Positions 1 through 8,129 of a stretch of 64,000 bases of DNA are shown here, one piece after another (the stretch's first letter is position 1; each line of letters starts with the position of its first letter). A program made the translations under genes and the position numbers. The stretch is from the NCBI RefSeq assembly GCF_001426945.1, contig NZ_LMFS01000001.1:3203643-3267642 (forward strand), in the 5' to 3' direction. The notes below the pieces were generated by a model. The model searched no databases. It was given only the letters and a program-made list of their open reading frames with translations, and had not been told where the DNA came from. The DNA is from Pseudolabrys sp. Root1462. GTDB lineage: Bacteria > Pseudomonadota > Alphaproteobacteria > Rhizobiales > Xanthobacteraceae.

Positions 1-95
1 CTTCAAAGGGGGCTGGAAATGCAGCTTGGGAATGCGGCCTGCCCGGGGCCGACCAAACAATGCGGGCGATGACGCATGTCTGTCTCCTACTTTTG

Positions 96-115
96 CCCTC
101 CCCCTGTGGGGAGGG
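96..115. repeat. Short GC-rich palindrome downstream of the solute-binding gene
   Basis: CCCTCCCC and GGGGAGGG arms (8 bp, perfect) flank the 4-base spacer CTGT. It is followed by a purine/GC-rich run with GCGAGCG repeats. The style matches dispersed palindromes common in Bradyrhizobium-type genomes. It could also fold at the 3' end of the minus-strand gene ending at 172, but there is no U-tract. The rest of positions 1-171 holds no gene I can support. Confidence 0.5.
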
Positions 116-171
116 TCGCGAGCGATAGCGAGCGGGGGGTAATTGCGATGATCGACGGCCCGCCGCTCCCC

Positions 172-912
172 TCACCGCTCCAGCGGCGCGACCGACACTT
201 CGCCCATGCCGCTGCGCCTGAGCGCATCGGCCACGAAGCCCGAGGCCTTCATGTCCTCGACGAAGCGCTTGAGATAAGCGAGCCCGGCCGGCTTGTTCTT
301 CGGCGTCACCATCGCCTGGCGGATCTGCTGAAAGCTGCCGGTCATGACGCGAACGTCGGGATGATCCTTGGCGTAGGCATCGAGCGCCTGGCGCACGCCG
401 GCAGCGGCTTCAAGCTTCTGCTCGACGAACACCGGCACGCCGGCCGAGGCGCCGCCCACCGCGGCATGAACCAGCGTGGCATGCTTGATCTCGCGCCTCA
501 GGAAAAGATCGTAGACCGAGTTGAGGCCGACGCCGATGCGAACGCCCGGCTTGTCGACGTCGCCGACATCCTTGAGCGGCGAATCCGCCGGCACCATGTA
601 GGTGCCTTCGATGACGACATAGGGCGCGGTGAAATCGATCTGTTGCGCGCGCTCGGGGTCGATGGCGACGAAGCCGATATCGACCGCGCCGCCGGCGATC
701 GCCTCGAACGCCTTGCCGGCGGCCTCGAACGTCACATAGTCGACCGGCACGCCGAGCCGTTTCGCCAGCGCCGCCGCCAGATCGACCGAGACACCGCGCG
801 GCTCGCCGTTCGGGCCGCGCTGCGCCAGCACGGTGTTGCCGAAGTTGATCGCGGCGCGCAGTCTGCCGGTCGGCGCCAGGTCGCGCATCACCTCGTCACT
901 GACGTCGGCCAT
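172..912 (-). CDS. Transporter substrate-binding domain protein (amino-acid ABC type)
   Basis: A 246-residue protein of the bacterial extracellular solute-binding family 3. The N-terminal lobe carries the typical run VDLAAALAKRLGVPVDYV, followed by a GAVDIGF segment and DFTAPYVVIEGTYMV. Such proteins capture amino acids or related small polar solutes for ABC importers. No signal peptide or lipobox is visible at the N-terminus, and no permease or ATPase gene is adjacent, so a periplasmic import role is uncertain and a cytoplasmic ligand-binding role is possible. The ATG at 912 was chosen because GGAG lies 6-7 bases upstream; an in-frame ATG 30 bases earlier lacks such a site. Peroxiredoxin and a DsbD-like gene follow upstream on the same strand. 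Confidence 0.75.
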   Translation of the reverse strand: MADVSDEVMRDLAPTGRLRAAINFGNTVLAQRGPNGEPRGVSVDLAAALAKRLGVPVDYVTFEAAGKAFEAIAGGAVDIGFVAIDPERAQQIDFTAPYVVIEGTYMVPADSPLKDVGDVDKPGVRIGVGLNSVYDLFLRREIKHATLVHAAVGGASAGVPVFVEQKLEAAAGVRQALDAYAKDHPDVRVMTGSFQQIRQAMVTPKNKPAGLAYLKRFVEDMKASGFVADALRRSGMGEVSVAPLER

Positions 913-987
913 CGTGTTCTCCGACCGGTGCGGCGGTCGCATGGAAAACCCGGCCGCGACGGGCGCGGCCGGGCCTGTCGCCTCGTC

Positions 988-1473
988 TCAGATCTGCTTC
1001 AGCAGCGCGTCGCCGCTGGTCAGCTCGCACTTGCCGGGGCCCTCTTCGACGTTGAGGGCTTTCACCGTGCCGTCCTCGACGAACATCGAGTAGCGCTTGG
1101 AGCGCAGGCCAAGCACCGGCATCGCGCCGTCGAATTCCATACCCACCGCTTTGGTGAATTCGGCGCTGCCGTCGGCGAGAAATTCGATCTTGCCGTCGCC
1201 GCCGCTCTTCTCGGCCCAGGCCTTCATGACGAAGGGGTCGTTCACCGCCACCACGGCCACGGAGTCGACGCCCTTGGCTTTGAAGTTGGCGATGTTGTTG
1301 AGGAAGCTCGGCATGTGCAGGTTCGAGCACGTCGGCGTAAAGGCGCCGGGCACCGCGAACAGCGCCACCTTCTTGCCCTTGAATACCTCGTCGGTGGTTT
1401 TCGGCTTGGGGCCTTCGCCGGTCATGACGCGGAACGTTGCCGATGGGAGCTTGTCGCCGACCTTGATAGCCAT
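988..1473 (-). CDS. Prx5-family peroxiredoxin
   Basis: A 161-residue thiol peroxidase reducing hydrogen peroxide and alkyl hydroperoxides. The peroxidatic cysteine is C49 in the motif PGAFTPTCS, and the catalytic Thr is T48 in PTC. A second cysteine, C148, lies near the C-terminus in a position suited to an atypical 2-Cys mechanism, which is an inference. Length and the segments AVVAVNDPFVMKAW and FLADGSAEFTKAVG are typical of the AhpC/TSA Prx5 (redoxin) branch. It is probably cytoplasmic, as there is no signal peptide. Start: ATG preceded by GAGGAAAC. It lies between a solute-binding gene and a DsbD-like gene, all on the minus strand, suggesting a small redox-linked unit. Confidence 0.9.
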   Translation of the reverse strand: MAIKVGDKLPSATFRVMTGEGPKPKTTDEVFKGKKVALFAVPGAFTPTCSNLHMPSFLNNIANFKAKGVDSVAVVAVNDPFVMKAWAEKSGGDGKIEFLADGSAEFTKAVGMEFDGAMPVLGLRSKRYSMFVEDGTVKALNVEEGPGKCELTSGDALLKQI

Positions 1474-1533
1474 GGGTTTCCTCTCGCTTGGCGGATTGTG
1501 ATACCGGGCGACAACCTAGGCCGCCGACGCCCG

Positions 1534-2370
1534 TTAGTCGAGATGGGTCGTTACTTCCATGGCGCGGCCGCCCTCGACCACGGTGAAGGTCAGGTCGAAC
1601 GAGCCTTTCGGACTCACGCCCGGCGGCAGGCCGTCGAGATCGAAAGCGAAGTGGCGATGGCCGGTCGGCGCGCCGGGCGCCGGCTTCGGGATCGGCAAGG
1701 CCCATTCCGGCCCCGGCCCCTCGACGAAAATCTGCATCGGCCCTTGGTCGCGGGCAATGACATCGATGGCGACCAGCGGCTTTGCCGCGTCGTTGACGCG
1801 GCGCGCCGTCAGGCCGATGTCGGCAGCGGATACCTTCTTCGGCACGCGCGCTTCCGCTTCGGTCAGCGCCGTGTCCTCGGTGCCCGGCCCCGGCGCGATC
1901 GCAAGCTCCGCCTTGCCTTCGGCGGGAATGCACATCTTCTCGCACACCGCATATTCGATCTTCAGACGGGCGTTGACCGGCCTGGCCGGATCCTTGGCCA
2001 CGATGGTGACCGGAAAGATCACGCCGTCTTTGTAACCGATCGAACTACCGGTCTCGTCGGTGAACAGGTGCGGCGCCGGAAAGCTTACGGTCGCCAACTT
2101 TACATTGTCCGACCCGGAAAAATCGAAGCGCGGCGGCACGCCCGCGTCGCCGGGGTAGCGCCAGTAGGTATGCCAGCCCGGCTGCAGTTTGATTTCGATG
2201 CCGGCGCGCAGCGGCGCGCCGCTCTTGCTGGTGCCGCCGATCAGCCGCACCGCCGACTTGGTATCCTGGCTCCATGCCGACGCATTCTCGGCTCGCGCCG
2301 GCGCGTGCTGGAGGGTCACAAGGAGAAACGCCGCGGCCCAGAGCGCGGCATGGCAACGATCAAATTTCAT
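1534..2370 (-). CDS. DsbD-alpha-domain thiol:disulfide interchange-like periplasmic protein
   Basis: A 278-residue exported protein with a signal peptide (hydrophobic residues about 9-21, likely cleavage after APARA at 27). It has the N-terminal DsbD/ScsB-type immunoglobulin-like fold signature: PGWHTYWRYPGDAG at 65-78, and the cysteine pair C143/C147 in YAVCEKMCIPAEGKAEL. In DsbD this domain passes electrons from the membrane domain to periplasmic thiol partners. Here there is no transmembrane or thioredoxin domain, so it is a stand-alone alpha domain; partners would have to be encoded elsewhere. The neighbouring peroxiredoxin on the same strand fits a thiol-redox theme. Confidence 0.8.
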   Translation of the reverse strand: MKFDRCHAALWAAAFLLVTLQHAPARAENASAWSQDTKSAVRLIGGTSKSGAPLRAGIEIKLQPGWHTYWRYPGDAGVPPRFDFSGSDNVKLATVSFPAPHLFTDETGSSIGYKDGVIFPVTIVAKDPARPVNARLKIEYAVCEKMCIPAEGKAELAIAPGPGTEDTALTEAEARVPKKVSAADIGLTARRVNDAAKPLVAIDVIARDQGPMQIFVEGPGPEWALPIPKPAPGAPTGHRHFAFDLDGLPPGVSPKGSFDLTFTVVEGGRAMEVTTHLD

Positions 2371-2565
2371 ATCGTCAGCCTTTATGGAAGAAGTCCGCCC
2401 CGCGCCATTGAATTCATCGTGAGCAACCCTGAACAGGTTCTAGGCAATTTCGCGGACGCGACGGCGTTTTTTGCCACATTTCTGCGCCAGAATGCAGTGT
2501 CACAGGCCCGCTATTTGCATCGCCGCTTCGTTGGCAAAGAACGGCCGATCGGATAGCATTAAACA

Positions 2566-3219
2566 ATGACAATATCGCGCACCGGCAAAGCACCTCGGAA
2601 AGCCTCCCGCCGCTCCACGGCGTCGGCGGCGCCGCAGGCGCGCGGCTATCTCGACGGCCAGATGCTGATCGCGATGCCGGCGATGAGCGACGAGCGCTTC
2701 GCCCGCGCGGTGATCTATGTGTGTGCGCATTCGAGCGAAGGCGCGATGGGCATCGTCGTCAATCAGCCGGCCAGCAACATCAAGTTTCCCGATCTCCTGG
2801 TCCAGCTCGAAGTCATCCCGGCCGAGGAACGCATCCAGTTGCCGGTCGAAGCCGGCGACGTGAAGGTGCTCAAGGGCGGACCGGTCGAAACCGGCCGCGG
2901 CTTCGTGTTGCACTCGGCCGATTTCTTCATTGAGAATTCGACCCTGCCGATCGACGAGGATGTCTGTCTGACGGCGACGCTCGACATTCTCAAGGCGATC
3001 GCCCACGGCGAGGGTCCGGAGAGCGCGATCCTCGCGCTCGGCTATGCCGGCTGGGCGCCGGGGCAGCTCGAGCAGGAGATTCAGCAGAACGGCTGGCTGC
3101 ATTGCTCGGCTGATACCGAACTGATCTTCGGCAAGGACACCACCGGCAAGTACGACAAGGCGTTGCGCAAGATCGGCATCGACCTCAGCCATCTGTCCAA
3201 CGAGGCCGGGCACGCCTGA
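2566..3219 (+). CDS. YqgE/AlgH family protein
   Basis: A 217-residue protein of the conserved YqgE/AlgH (DUF179) family, with the hallmark start of the domain [14 protein letters not shown], then [24 protein letters not shown] and the glycine-rich [13 protein letters not shown]. The molecular function is not established; the family was first named for an effect on alginate regulation in Pseudomonas. The first 25 residues are basic and Ser/Arg-rich and precede the family domain. It is convergent with the GGDEF-EAL gene, only 11 bases separating the stop codons. The alternative open frame across it on the minus strand is a shadow. Confidence 0.88.
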   Translation: MTISRTGKAPRKASRRSTASAAPQARGYLDGQMLIAMPAMSDERFARAVIYVCAHSSEGAMGIVVNQPASNIKFPDLLVQLEVIPAEERIQLPVEAGDVKVLKGGPVETGRGFVLHSADFFIENSTLPIDEDVCLTATLDILKAIAHGEGPESAILALGYAGWAPGQLEQEIQQNGWLHCSADTELIFGKDTTGKYDKALRKIGIDLSHLSNEAGHA

Positions 3220-3230
3220 TCTCGGGAGCT

Positions 3231-6128
3231 TTACTCCGAGGCGATCTTGAGCGTTCGCGGACGCGCCGGCTTTTCGATCAGCAGGTCCAGCGCCTCTTCC
3301 GAGGTCATCGGCTCGCCAAAGGCGAAGCCCTGCGCGTATTCGCAGCCCATCTGATAGAGCTCGACCGCATCGCTGTCGGTCTCCGCGCCTTCGGCGACGA
3401 CCTCCATCCCTAGGTCGTGGGCGAGCGCGATGATCGAGCGCAGCAGCACGGGGCGCGTCCCCCGCGACGTCGTGCGCACGAAGGACTGATCGATCTTGAT
3501 GGTGTCGAACGGGAAACGCTGCAGATAGGCCAGCGAAGAATGTCCGGTGCCGAAGTCGTCGAGCGACAGGCCGGCGCCGAGCTCCTTGATACGGCTCAGC
3601 ATCTGCGCCGCATGCTCGGGATTCTCCATCACCAGCGACTCGGTGATCTCGAGCTTGAGCGTGCCGCGCGTCAGCGGCGTCCGCGACAGCACTCCGCGCA
3701 GGTCCTGAATGAGGTCGTGACGCAGAAGCTGACGCGACGAGACATTGACGCTGGCGAAGACCGGCTCATGGCCCTTCGGTAGTTCGGCCTGCCAATGCGA
3801 CAGTTGCTTGGCGGTGTGATCGAGCACGAACAGGCCGAGGTCGACGATCAGACCGATCTCTTCCGCGATCGAGATGAACTCGGCCGGCGACAACCTCCCC
3901 ATCTTCGGATGATCCCAGCGCGCCAGCGCCTCGAAGCCGGCAATGGCACGGTCCTCGAGACGGACGATCGGCTGGAACAGCACCTTGATTTCCTGGCGCT
4001 CGATGGCGCGGCGCAGCTCGGATTCCATCGTCAGGCGATCCGTCTTGCGCGCGCGCATCGCCGGCTTGAAGATTTCGATGCGGTCGCCGCCGATCCGCTT
4101 GGCGTAGTACATCGCCAGTTCGGCGTCCTTGAGCAGTTCTTCAGTGCGATGCGGCGCGCCCTCGGCGAGCGCAAGGCCGATCGATGCGGTGAGGAAGATT
4201 TCGCGGTCGTTGAACACGATCGGCGCGCGCAACGCGCGGCGCAGCGTTTCCGAGAAGGCGACAATGCGCGCCGGCTCGCGCTCTGAGAGCAGGATGACGG
4301 CAAACTGATCGCCGGACAAACGCGCCAGCGTGTCCTGCGGCTTGAGCAGGCGGCCGAGGCGGCGGGCGATGGTGAGCAGAATTGAATCGCCAACGGCGAT
4401 ACCGACCGAGTCGTTGACCTGCTTGAAGCGGTCGAGGTCGATCACCATCACCGACGGGCGGATATTGCTGTCGGAGCGCGCAAAGGCGAAGGCCGCTTCC
4501 ATGCGGTCGATGAACAATTCGCGGTTCGGCAGGCCCGTCAGATTGTCATGCACGGCGTCGAACAGTAGCCGCTCTTCGGCATTCTTGAAGTCGTTGACAT
4601 CGGTCAGGGTGCCGACGACGCGAACGACTTCGCCGTCGGAGCCGACGACTGGACGAGCTTTCAGGGTGAACCAGACATAATGACCGTCGGCGGAGCGCAG
4701 ACGGAAATCCTGGGTCAGTCGGCCGCGGCGCTGCTCCAGCACGCTGTCGAGCGAGGTGCGGAAGCGGTCGCGGTCTAGCGAATGCAGGATGTCGAGCCAG
4801 TTCGCCGCCGGACCTTCTAGCGAGCCGCGCTTCAGCCCAAGCGCCTGCTCGGTCTCGGGACTGGTGAAGATCTTGTCCGCGGAGACGTCCCAGTCCCAGA
4901 TCATGTCGCCAGCGCCCGTCAGCGCCAGCGCGCGCCGTTCCACATCGGACACGATGCCGTGGGTGATGCCGCCGGCAAAGGCGTGCTGCATCACCGTGAA
5001 GCCGATGAGCATGACGATCAGCACCAGGCCGCCGAGCAGCGCGGGGCCGATGATGTCGTTGGTGACCGCGCCGGTCACCGCAAGCCCGGCGGCGAAAGTC
5101 CAGACCACGAGCAGGATCCAGGTCGGGATCAACAGCACGGCGCGATCGAAACCGTGGGTCGATAGATAGATGACCAGCGCCAGCCCCAGCACGGCGATGC
5201 CGGCCAGCGAGATGCGGGCGATGCCCGAGGCGATGGCCGGATCGAATACCGCGACCGCGACCAGCGCGCCGAGCGCCGCCAGCCAGGCGATGGTGATGTG
5301 CGCATAGCGCACATGCCAGCGCGACAAATTGAGATACGCGAACAGGAACACCAGCAAGGTCGCCGACAAGATTGCCTCGCCCGAGGCGCGCCAGACGCGC
5401 TCGGCGCCGGCCGACATGTCGAAGACCTTGCCCCAGAAGCCGAAATCGATGCCGATGTAGATCAGCACCGCCCAGCCAAGCGCCGCGGCAGCAGGAAACA
5501 TCACCGAACCCTTCACCACGAAGAGAATGGTGAGGAATAGCGCCAGCAGGCCGGCGATGCCGATGACGATGCCCTGATAGAGCGTGAAGGAGTTGACCTT
5601 GTCCTTGTAGGCGTCGGGCTCCCACAGATAGATCTGCGGCAGCTTGTTGGTGCGAAGCTCGGCGACGAAGGTGATGACGGTGCCCGGGTCGAGCGTGACG
5701 CGGAAGATATCGGCCGCGGTGCTCTCCTGGCGCACGGGGCGATCGCCGGAGGATGGCGTGATGCCCACGACACGCGAAAGGCCGAGATCCGGCCAGATCA
5801 GCCCGGAGCCGACCATGCGGTAATGCGGGACGACGATCAGGCGGTCGATCTGCTCGTCTGAATTATTGGTGAGCGCGAATACCGCCCAGTTGTTGTTGGC
5901 TTCGCGGGCGCGCACTTCGATGCGGCGGACGATGCCATCGGGACCGGGCGCGGTGGAGACCTGGATGCGGTCGCCCTCGGTCCGCTGCTGCTGGGTTGCC
6001 GCGGTGAGATCGATGGCCGGAGTATCGAGGCGGACATTGACGGCTTCGACGGCATGCGCGGTGGCGCTCGCCGCCAGCGCGACAGCGAGCACGAGCGCAG
6101 TCACCAATCCGTGCACGGCACTCTTCAA
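3231..6128 (-). CDS. 7TM sensor with PAS, degenerate GGDEF and EAL domains (probable c-di-GMP phosphodiesterase)
   Basis: A 965-residue membrane signalling protein. The order is: signal peptide (1-26), periplasmic beta-rich region (27-180), about seven membrane helices (183-380), PAS domain (about 400-515), GGDEF domain (about 525-690) and EAL domain (about 700-950). This is the 7TMR-DISM arrangement. The GGDEF active site reads SGDQF at 605-609, so cyclase activity is doubtful. The EAL site is intact: FEALARW at 732-738, EITES at 827-831, DDFGTG at 857-862 and AEGAE at 912-916. The likely role is c-di-GMP hydrolysis governed by an envelope signal, with the degenerate GGDEF perhaps binding GTP as a regulatory site. 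It is transcribed alone, convergent with yqgE. Confidence 0.9.
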   Translation of the reverse strand: MKSAVHGLVTALVLAVALAASATAHAVEAVNVRLDTPAIDLTAATQQQRTEGDRIQVSTAPGPDGIVRRIEVRAREANNNWAVFALTNNSDEQIDRLIVVPHYRMVGSGLIWPDLGLSRVVGITPSSGDRPVRQESTAADIFRVTLDPGTVITFVAELRTNKLPQIYLWEPDAYKDKVNSFTLYQGIVIGIAGLLALFLTILFVVKGSVMFPAAAALGWAVLIYIGIDFGFWGKVFDMSAGAERVWRASGEAILSATLLVFLFAYLNLSRWHVRYAHITIAWLAALGALVAVAVFDPAIASGIARISLAGIAVLGLALVIYLSTHGFDRAVLLIPTWILLVVWTFAAGLAVTGAVTNDIIGPALLGGLVLIVMLIGFTVMQHAFAGGITHGIVSDVERRALALTGAGDMIWDWDVSADKIFTSPETEQALGLKRGSLEGPAANWLDILHSLDRDRFRTSLDSVLEQRRGRLTQDFRLRSADGHYVWFTLKARPVVGSDGEVVRVVGTLTDVNDFKNAEERLLFDAVHDNLTGLPNRELFIDRMEAAFAFARSDSNIRPSVMVIDLDRFKQVNDSVGIAVGDSILLTIARRLGRLLKPQDTLARLSGDQFAVILLSEREPARIVAFSETLRRALRAPIVFNDREIFLTASIGLALAEGAPHRTEELLKDAELAMYYAKRIGGDRIEIFKPAMRARKTDRLTMESELRRAIERQEIKVLFQPIVRLEDRAIAGFEALARWDHPKMGRLSPAEFISIAEEIGLIVDLGLFVLDHTAKQLSHWQAELPKGHEPVFASVNVSSRQLLRHDLIQDLRGVLSRTPLTRGTLKLEITESLVMENPEHAAQMLSRIKELGAGLSLDDFGTGHSSLAYLQRFPFDTIKIDQSFVRTTSRGTRPVLLRSIIALAHDLGMEVVAEGAETDSDAVELYQMGCEYAQGFAFGEPMTSEEALDLLIEKPARPRTLKIASE

Positions 6129-6323
6129 AACTTACCCATCCTTCCGGCTGGCCAATCCGCCAGCCCCCCGCCCAGCCATGATGAGTAGCGGGCCATCGGG
6201 GTCGCGGGCAAGCACTTAGCGATTAACCATGATTGTGGCGGCCGATGGGCTTACCGCGAAAACGCACGATATTCGCGCGCTTTGCGGCAATACCCGGCTC
6301 GGCCGGCCTTTTTCAGCCGCCGA

Positions 6324-7319
6324 TCAGGCCTCGAGCACGATCTTGCCGATATGGGCGCTCGATTCCATCAATGCGTGCGCCGCGGCGGCCTCACGCAACG
6401 GGAAGGTCTTGTAGATGATCGGGCGCACCGAGCCCGACGCCAGAAGCGGGAGAACGCGGGTCTCGATGGCGTCCCGGATCGCGCTTTTGTCGGCGACCGC
6501 CCGGGCGCGCAGCGTCGACCCGGTGTGATGCAGCCGCTTGAGCATCAGGCGGCGGAAATCCACCGTGGCCTTCGGCGAACCCTGGAATGCGATCTGCACG
6601 ATGCGGCCTTCGACCGCGGCCGCTTCGTAATTGCGTTCGATGTAGTCGCCGCCGACCATGTCGAGTATGAGTTCAACACCTCGCTTTTCAGTCGCCTTTT
6701 TGACCTCGGCAACGAAGTCCTGGGTCTTGTAATTGATGGCCAGGTCGGCGCCGAGCTTGAGGCAGGCCTCGCACTTGTCCTCCGAACCGGCGGTGACGAA
6801 GACCCGCGCGCCGAAATGCTTGGCAAGCTGAATTGCCGTGGTGCCGATACCGGATGAACCGCCGTGGACCAGCAGGGTCTCGCCCTCCTTGAGGGCGCCG
6901 CGCTCGAATACGTTATGCCAAACGGTGAAGAAGGTTTCCGGCACCGCCGCGGCTTCGACCATCGGCATGCCACTCACCGGCAGTATGTGGGAGACATGCG
7001 CGATGCAGTACTCGGCATATCCGCCGCCCGAGACCAAGCCCATGACGCGATCGCCGACCGCCCAGCGTTTGACCGCTGACCCGACCGCGGCGATCTCGCC
7101 GGCGATCTCGAGCCCGGGAATGTCCGACGCGCCCGGCGGCGGCGGATAAACGCCCTGGCGCTGCGCCACATCCGGCCGATTGACGCCCGCGGCCGCCACC
7201 CTGATCAGCACCTCGTCCGCCGCCGGTTGCGGCACGTCGCGCTGTTCCGGGACAAGCACCTCGGGTCCGCCGGGCGATTTGATGCCGATGGCGGTCATAC
7301 GGGACGGAATCGAGGACAT
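6324..7319 (-). CDS. NAD(P)H quinone oxidoreductase, zinc-independent MDR family (PIG3/Qor type)
   Basis: A 331-residue medium-chain dehydrogenase/reductase. Signature elements are AAGVNRPDVAQRQG near residue 50, the GDRVMGLVSGGGYAEY segment, the cofactor-binding LVHGGSSGIGTTAIQLAK and the C-terminal AHALMESSAHIGKIVL. Lack of catalytic zinc cysteines places it with quinone oxidoreductases that reduce quinones with NADPH. The start ATG at 7319 has AAGGA seven bases upstream; an upstream in-frame ATG at 7391 would add 24 residues without homology-like character. A single gene, divergent from the DUF1192 gene. Confidence 0.88.
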   Translation of the reverse strand: MSSIPSRMTAIGIKSPGGPEVLVPEQRDVPQPAADEVLIRVAAAGVNRPDVAQRQGVYPPPPGASDIPGLEIAGEIAAVGSAVKRWAVGDRVMGLVSGGGYAEYCIAHVSHILPVSGMPMVEAAAVPETFFTVWHNVFERGALKEGETLLVHGGSSGIGTTAIQLAKHFGARVFVTAGSEDKCEACLKLGADLAINYKTQDFVAEVKKATEKRGVELILDMVGGDYIERNYEAAAVEGRIVQIAFQGSPKATVDFRRLMLKRLHHTGSTLRARAVADKSAIRDAIETRVLPLLASGSVRPIIYKTFPLREAAAAHALMESSAHIGKIVLEA

Positions 7320-7435
7320 TCGGGATCCTTTCAGCGGCTGAACGGCCAGACATTCGGCATTCTGTTTAGGCAGGCGACGGCAGTGTGACAACCCGGGCCG
7401 CGGCCGCTAGTTTCGGCTCGATCAGGAGACGAGCC

Positions 7436-7630
7436 ATGCCCATTTTCGACGAAGACGAACGGCCGAAGAAAAAAATCGCGCACGAGATCGGACAGGATCT
7501 CAGCCTGTTGTCCGTCGACGAGTTGATGGCGCGGGTCGCCCTGCTGCAGGACGAAATAAAACGGCTCGAGGCCGACATGGTGCGCAAGCGCGACAAGCGC
7601 GCCGCCGCCGACCAGTTCTTCAAGCGCTGA
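7436..7630 (+). CDS. DUF1192 family small protein
   Basis: A 64-residue protein of the DUF1192 family: MPIFDEDERPKKK followed by a coiled-coil-prone helix with the SVDELMARVALLQDEIKRL pattern that defines the family. The function is unknown; members are small, charged and probably cytoplasmic. The ATG at 7436 was chosen over an upstream in-frame start because AGGAGA precedes it by 7 bases and the family begins at MPIFDED. Immediately after its stop codon comes a 24-bp palindrome, then the spacer with the candidate sRNA. Confidence 0.85.
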   Translation: MPIFDEDERPKKKIAHEIGQDLSLLSVDELMARVALLQDEIKRLEADMVRKRDKRAAADQFFKR

Positions 7631-7632
7631 AA

Positions 7633-7656
7633 TTTATAAACACCAGTGTTTATAAA
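7633..7656. promoter_or_regulatory. 24-bp operator-like palindrome
   Basis: Two perfect 11-base arms, TTTATAAACAC and GTGTTTATAAA, are separated by CA. The element starts two bases after the DUF1192 stop codon in otherwise GC-rich DNA. The 2-base spacer and lack of a U-tract argue against a transcription terminator. Dimensions and symmetry are those of a dimeric repressor site (TetR-like operators often look like this). No candidate regulator gene is adjacent, so the binder is unknown. Confidence 0.55.
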
Positions 7657-7709
7657 GAGGTAACCGAAGAGACCGGAAGCCGCGTGTACTGGCGTCTTGG
7701 CGGGCTTCT

Positions 7710-7724
7710 TTAACGCCACATTAA
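7710..7724 (+). promoter_or_regulatory. Exact CtrA box TTAA-N7-TTAA
   Basis: TTAA at 7710-7713 and TTAA at 7721-7724 are separated by exactly seven bases, the full recognition motif of the cell-cycle regulator CtrA. A possible -10 hexamer TATTAC lies at 7736-7741, giving a start near 7748; the box would then cover roughly -38 to -24, the usual place for CtrA activation. The transcript so started would be the structured RNA at 7748-7842. Confidence 0.6.
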
Positions 7725-7747
7725 GCTTTCCCGACTATTACTCATTT

Positions 7748-7842
7748 CTGTCCATCTTCATGGACTTGAGTGGCTCCTGTCCACTCTGTTTGACGCCTCC
7801 CTGTTATCTTACTGAGCCGCCAGTATTGGCGGCTCTTTTTTT
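7748..7842 (+). ncRNA. Candidate small RNA with anti-Shine-Dalgarno loops (alpha-r14-like)
   Basis: About 95 nt. Hairpin 1 is GTCCAT-CTTC-ATGGAC (7750-7765). Hairpin 2 is GAGTGG-CTCCTGT-CCACTC (7768-7786), exposing CUCCU in its loop. A single-stranded CCTCCC lies at 7796-7801. Hairpin 3 is GAGCCGCCA-GTAT-TGGCGGCTC followed by seven T (7814-7842), an intrinsic terminator. No coding frame is plausible. Repeated anti-SD motifs in loop and linker are the hallmark, as I recall it, of alpha-r14/NfeR1-type trans-acting sRNAs that block ribosome binding on target mRNAs. The 5' end is inferred from a TATTAC hexamer and the CtrA box upstream. The rest of the spacer (7843-8129) shows only two more TTAACGCC words. 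Confidence 0.6.
7814..7842 (+). terminator. Intrinsic terminator of the candidate sRNA
   Basis: A perfect 9-bp stem, GAGCCGCCA/TGGCGGCTC, with a GTAT loop, directly followed by seven T residues. It lies about 180 bases beyond the DUF1192 stop and 290 before the DUF1465 start, so it most naturally ends the short RNA described here. Confidence 0.85.
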
Positions 7843-8129
7843 GATTAACGCCGTCACATTTATAGTTAACGCCTGAAAACCCGCCTGTTCTGTACCGTTT
7901 TGGCGCAAGGGACCGATCTGAGCTGTGGTTTAACCAGCCGTGGCAACTATGTCGCAAGCTTTGTGACGCCAGCATATGGACAGGACGGCCACACCCGCGC
8001 ATGCTTACTCAATCGTGAACGGCGCCGTCTGAACCGATAAAAAGCGGCAACGGCAAAGTGAGGGCGCCCCGAATTACGCGCCCAGCACGAGTGACAGGTG
8101 TCGCGTCAGCGTTGAGTGAGGCGTAGGTT

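Noticed and set aside
76-2556. 826-codon open frame on the plus strand
   Set aside because: It lies opposite three well-supported minus-strand genes (solute-binding, peroxiredoxin, DsbD-like); its product is rich in His/Arg/Asp/Gly typical of antisense shadows in high-GC DNA and has no family pattern.
7633-7656. Palindrome as a terminator of DUF1192
   Set aside because: Loop of two bases, AT-rich stem and no U-tract; better explained as a protein-binding site.
7843-8129. Small gene between the sRNA terminator and DUF1465
   Set aside because: Short frames on both strands lack ribosome sites and any recognisable pattern; only repeated TTAACGCC words were seen.
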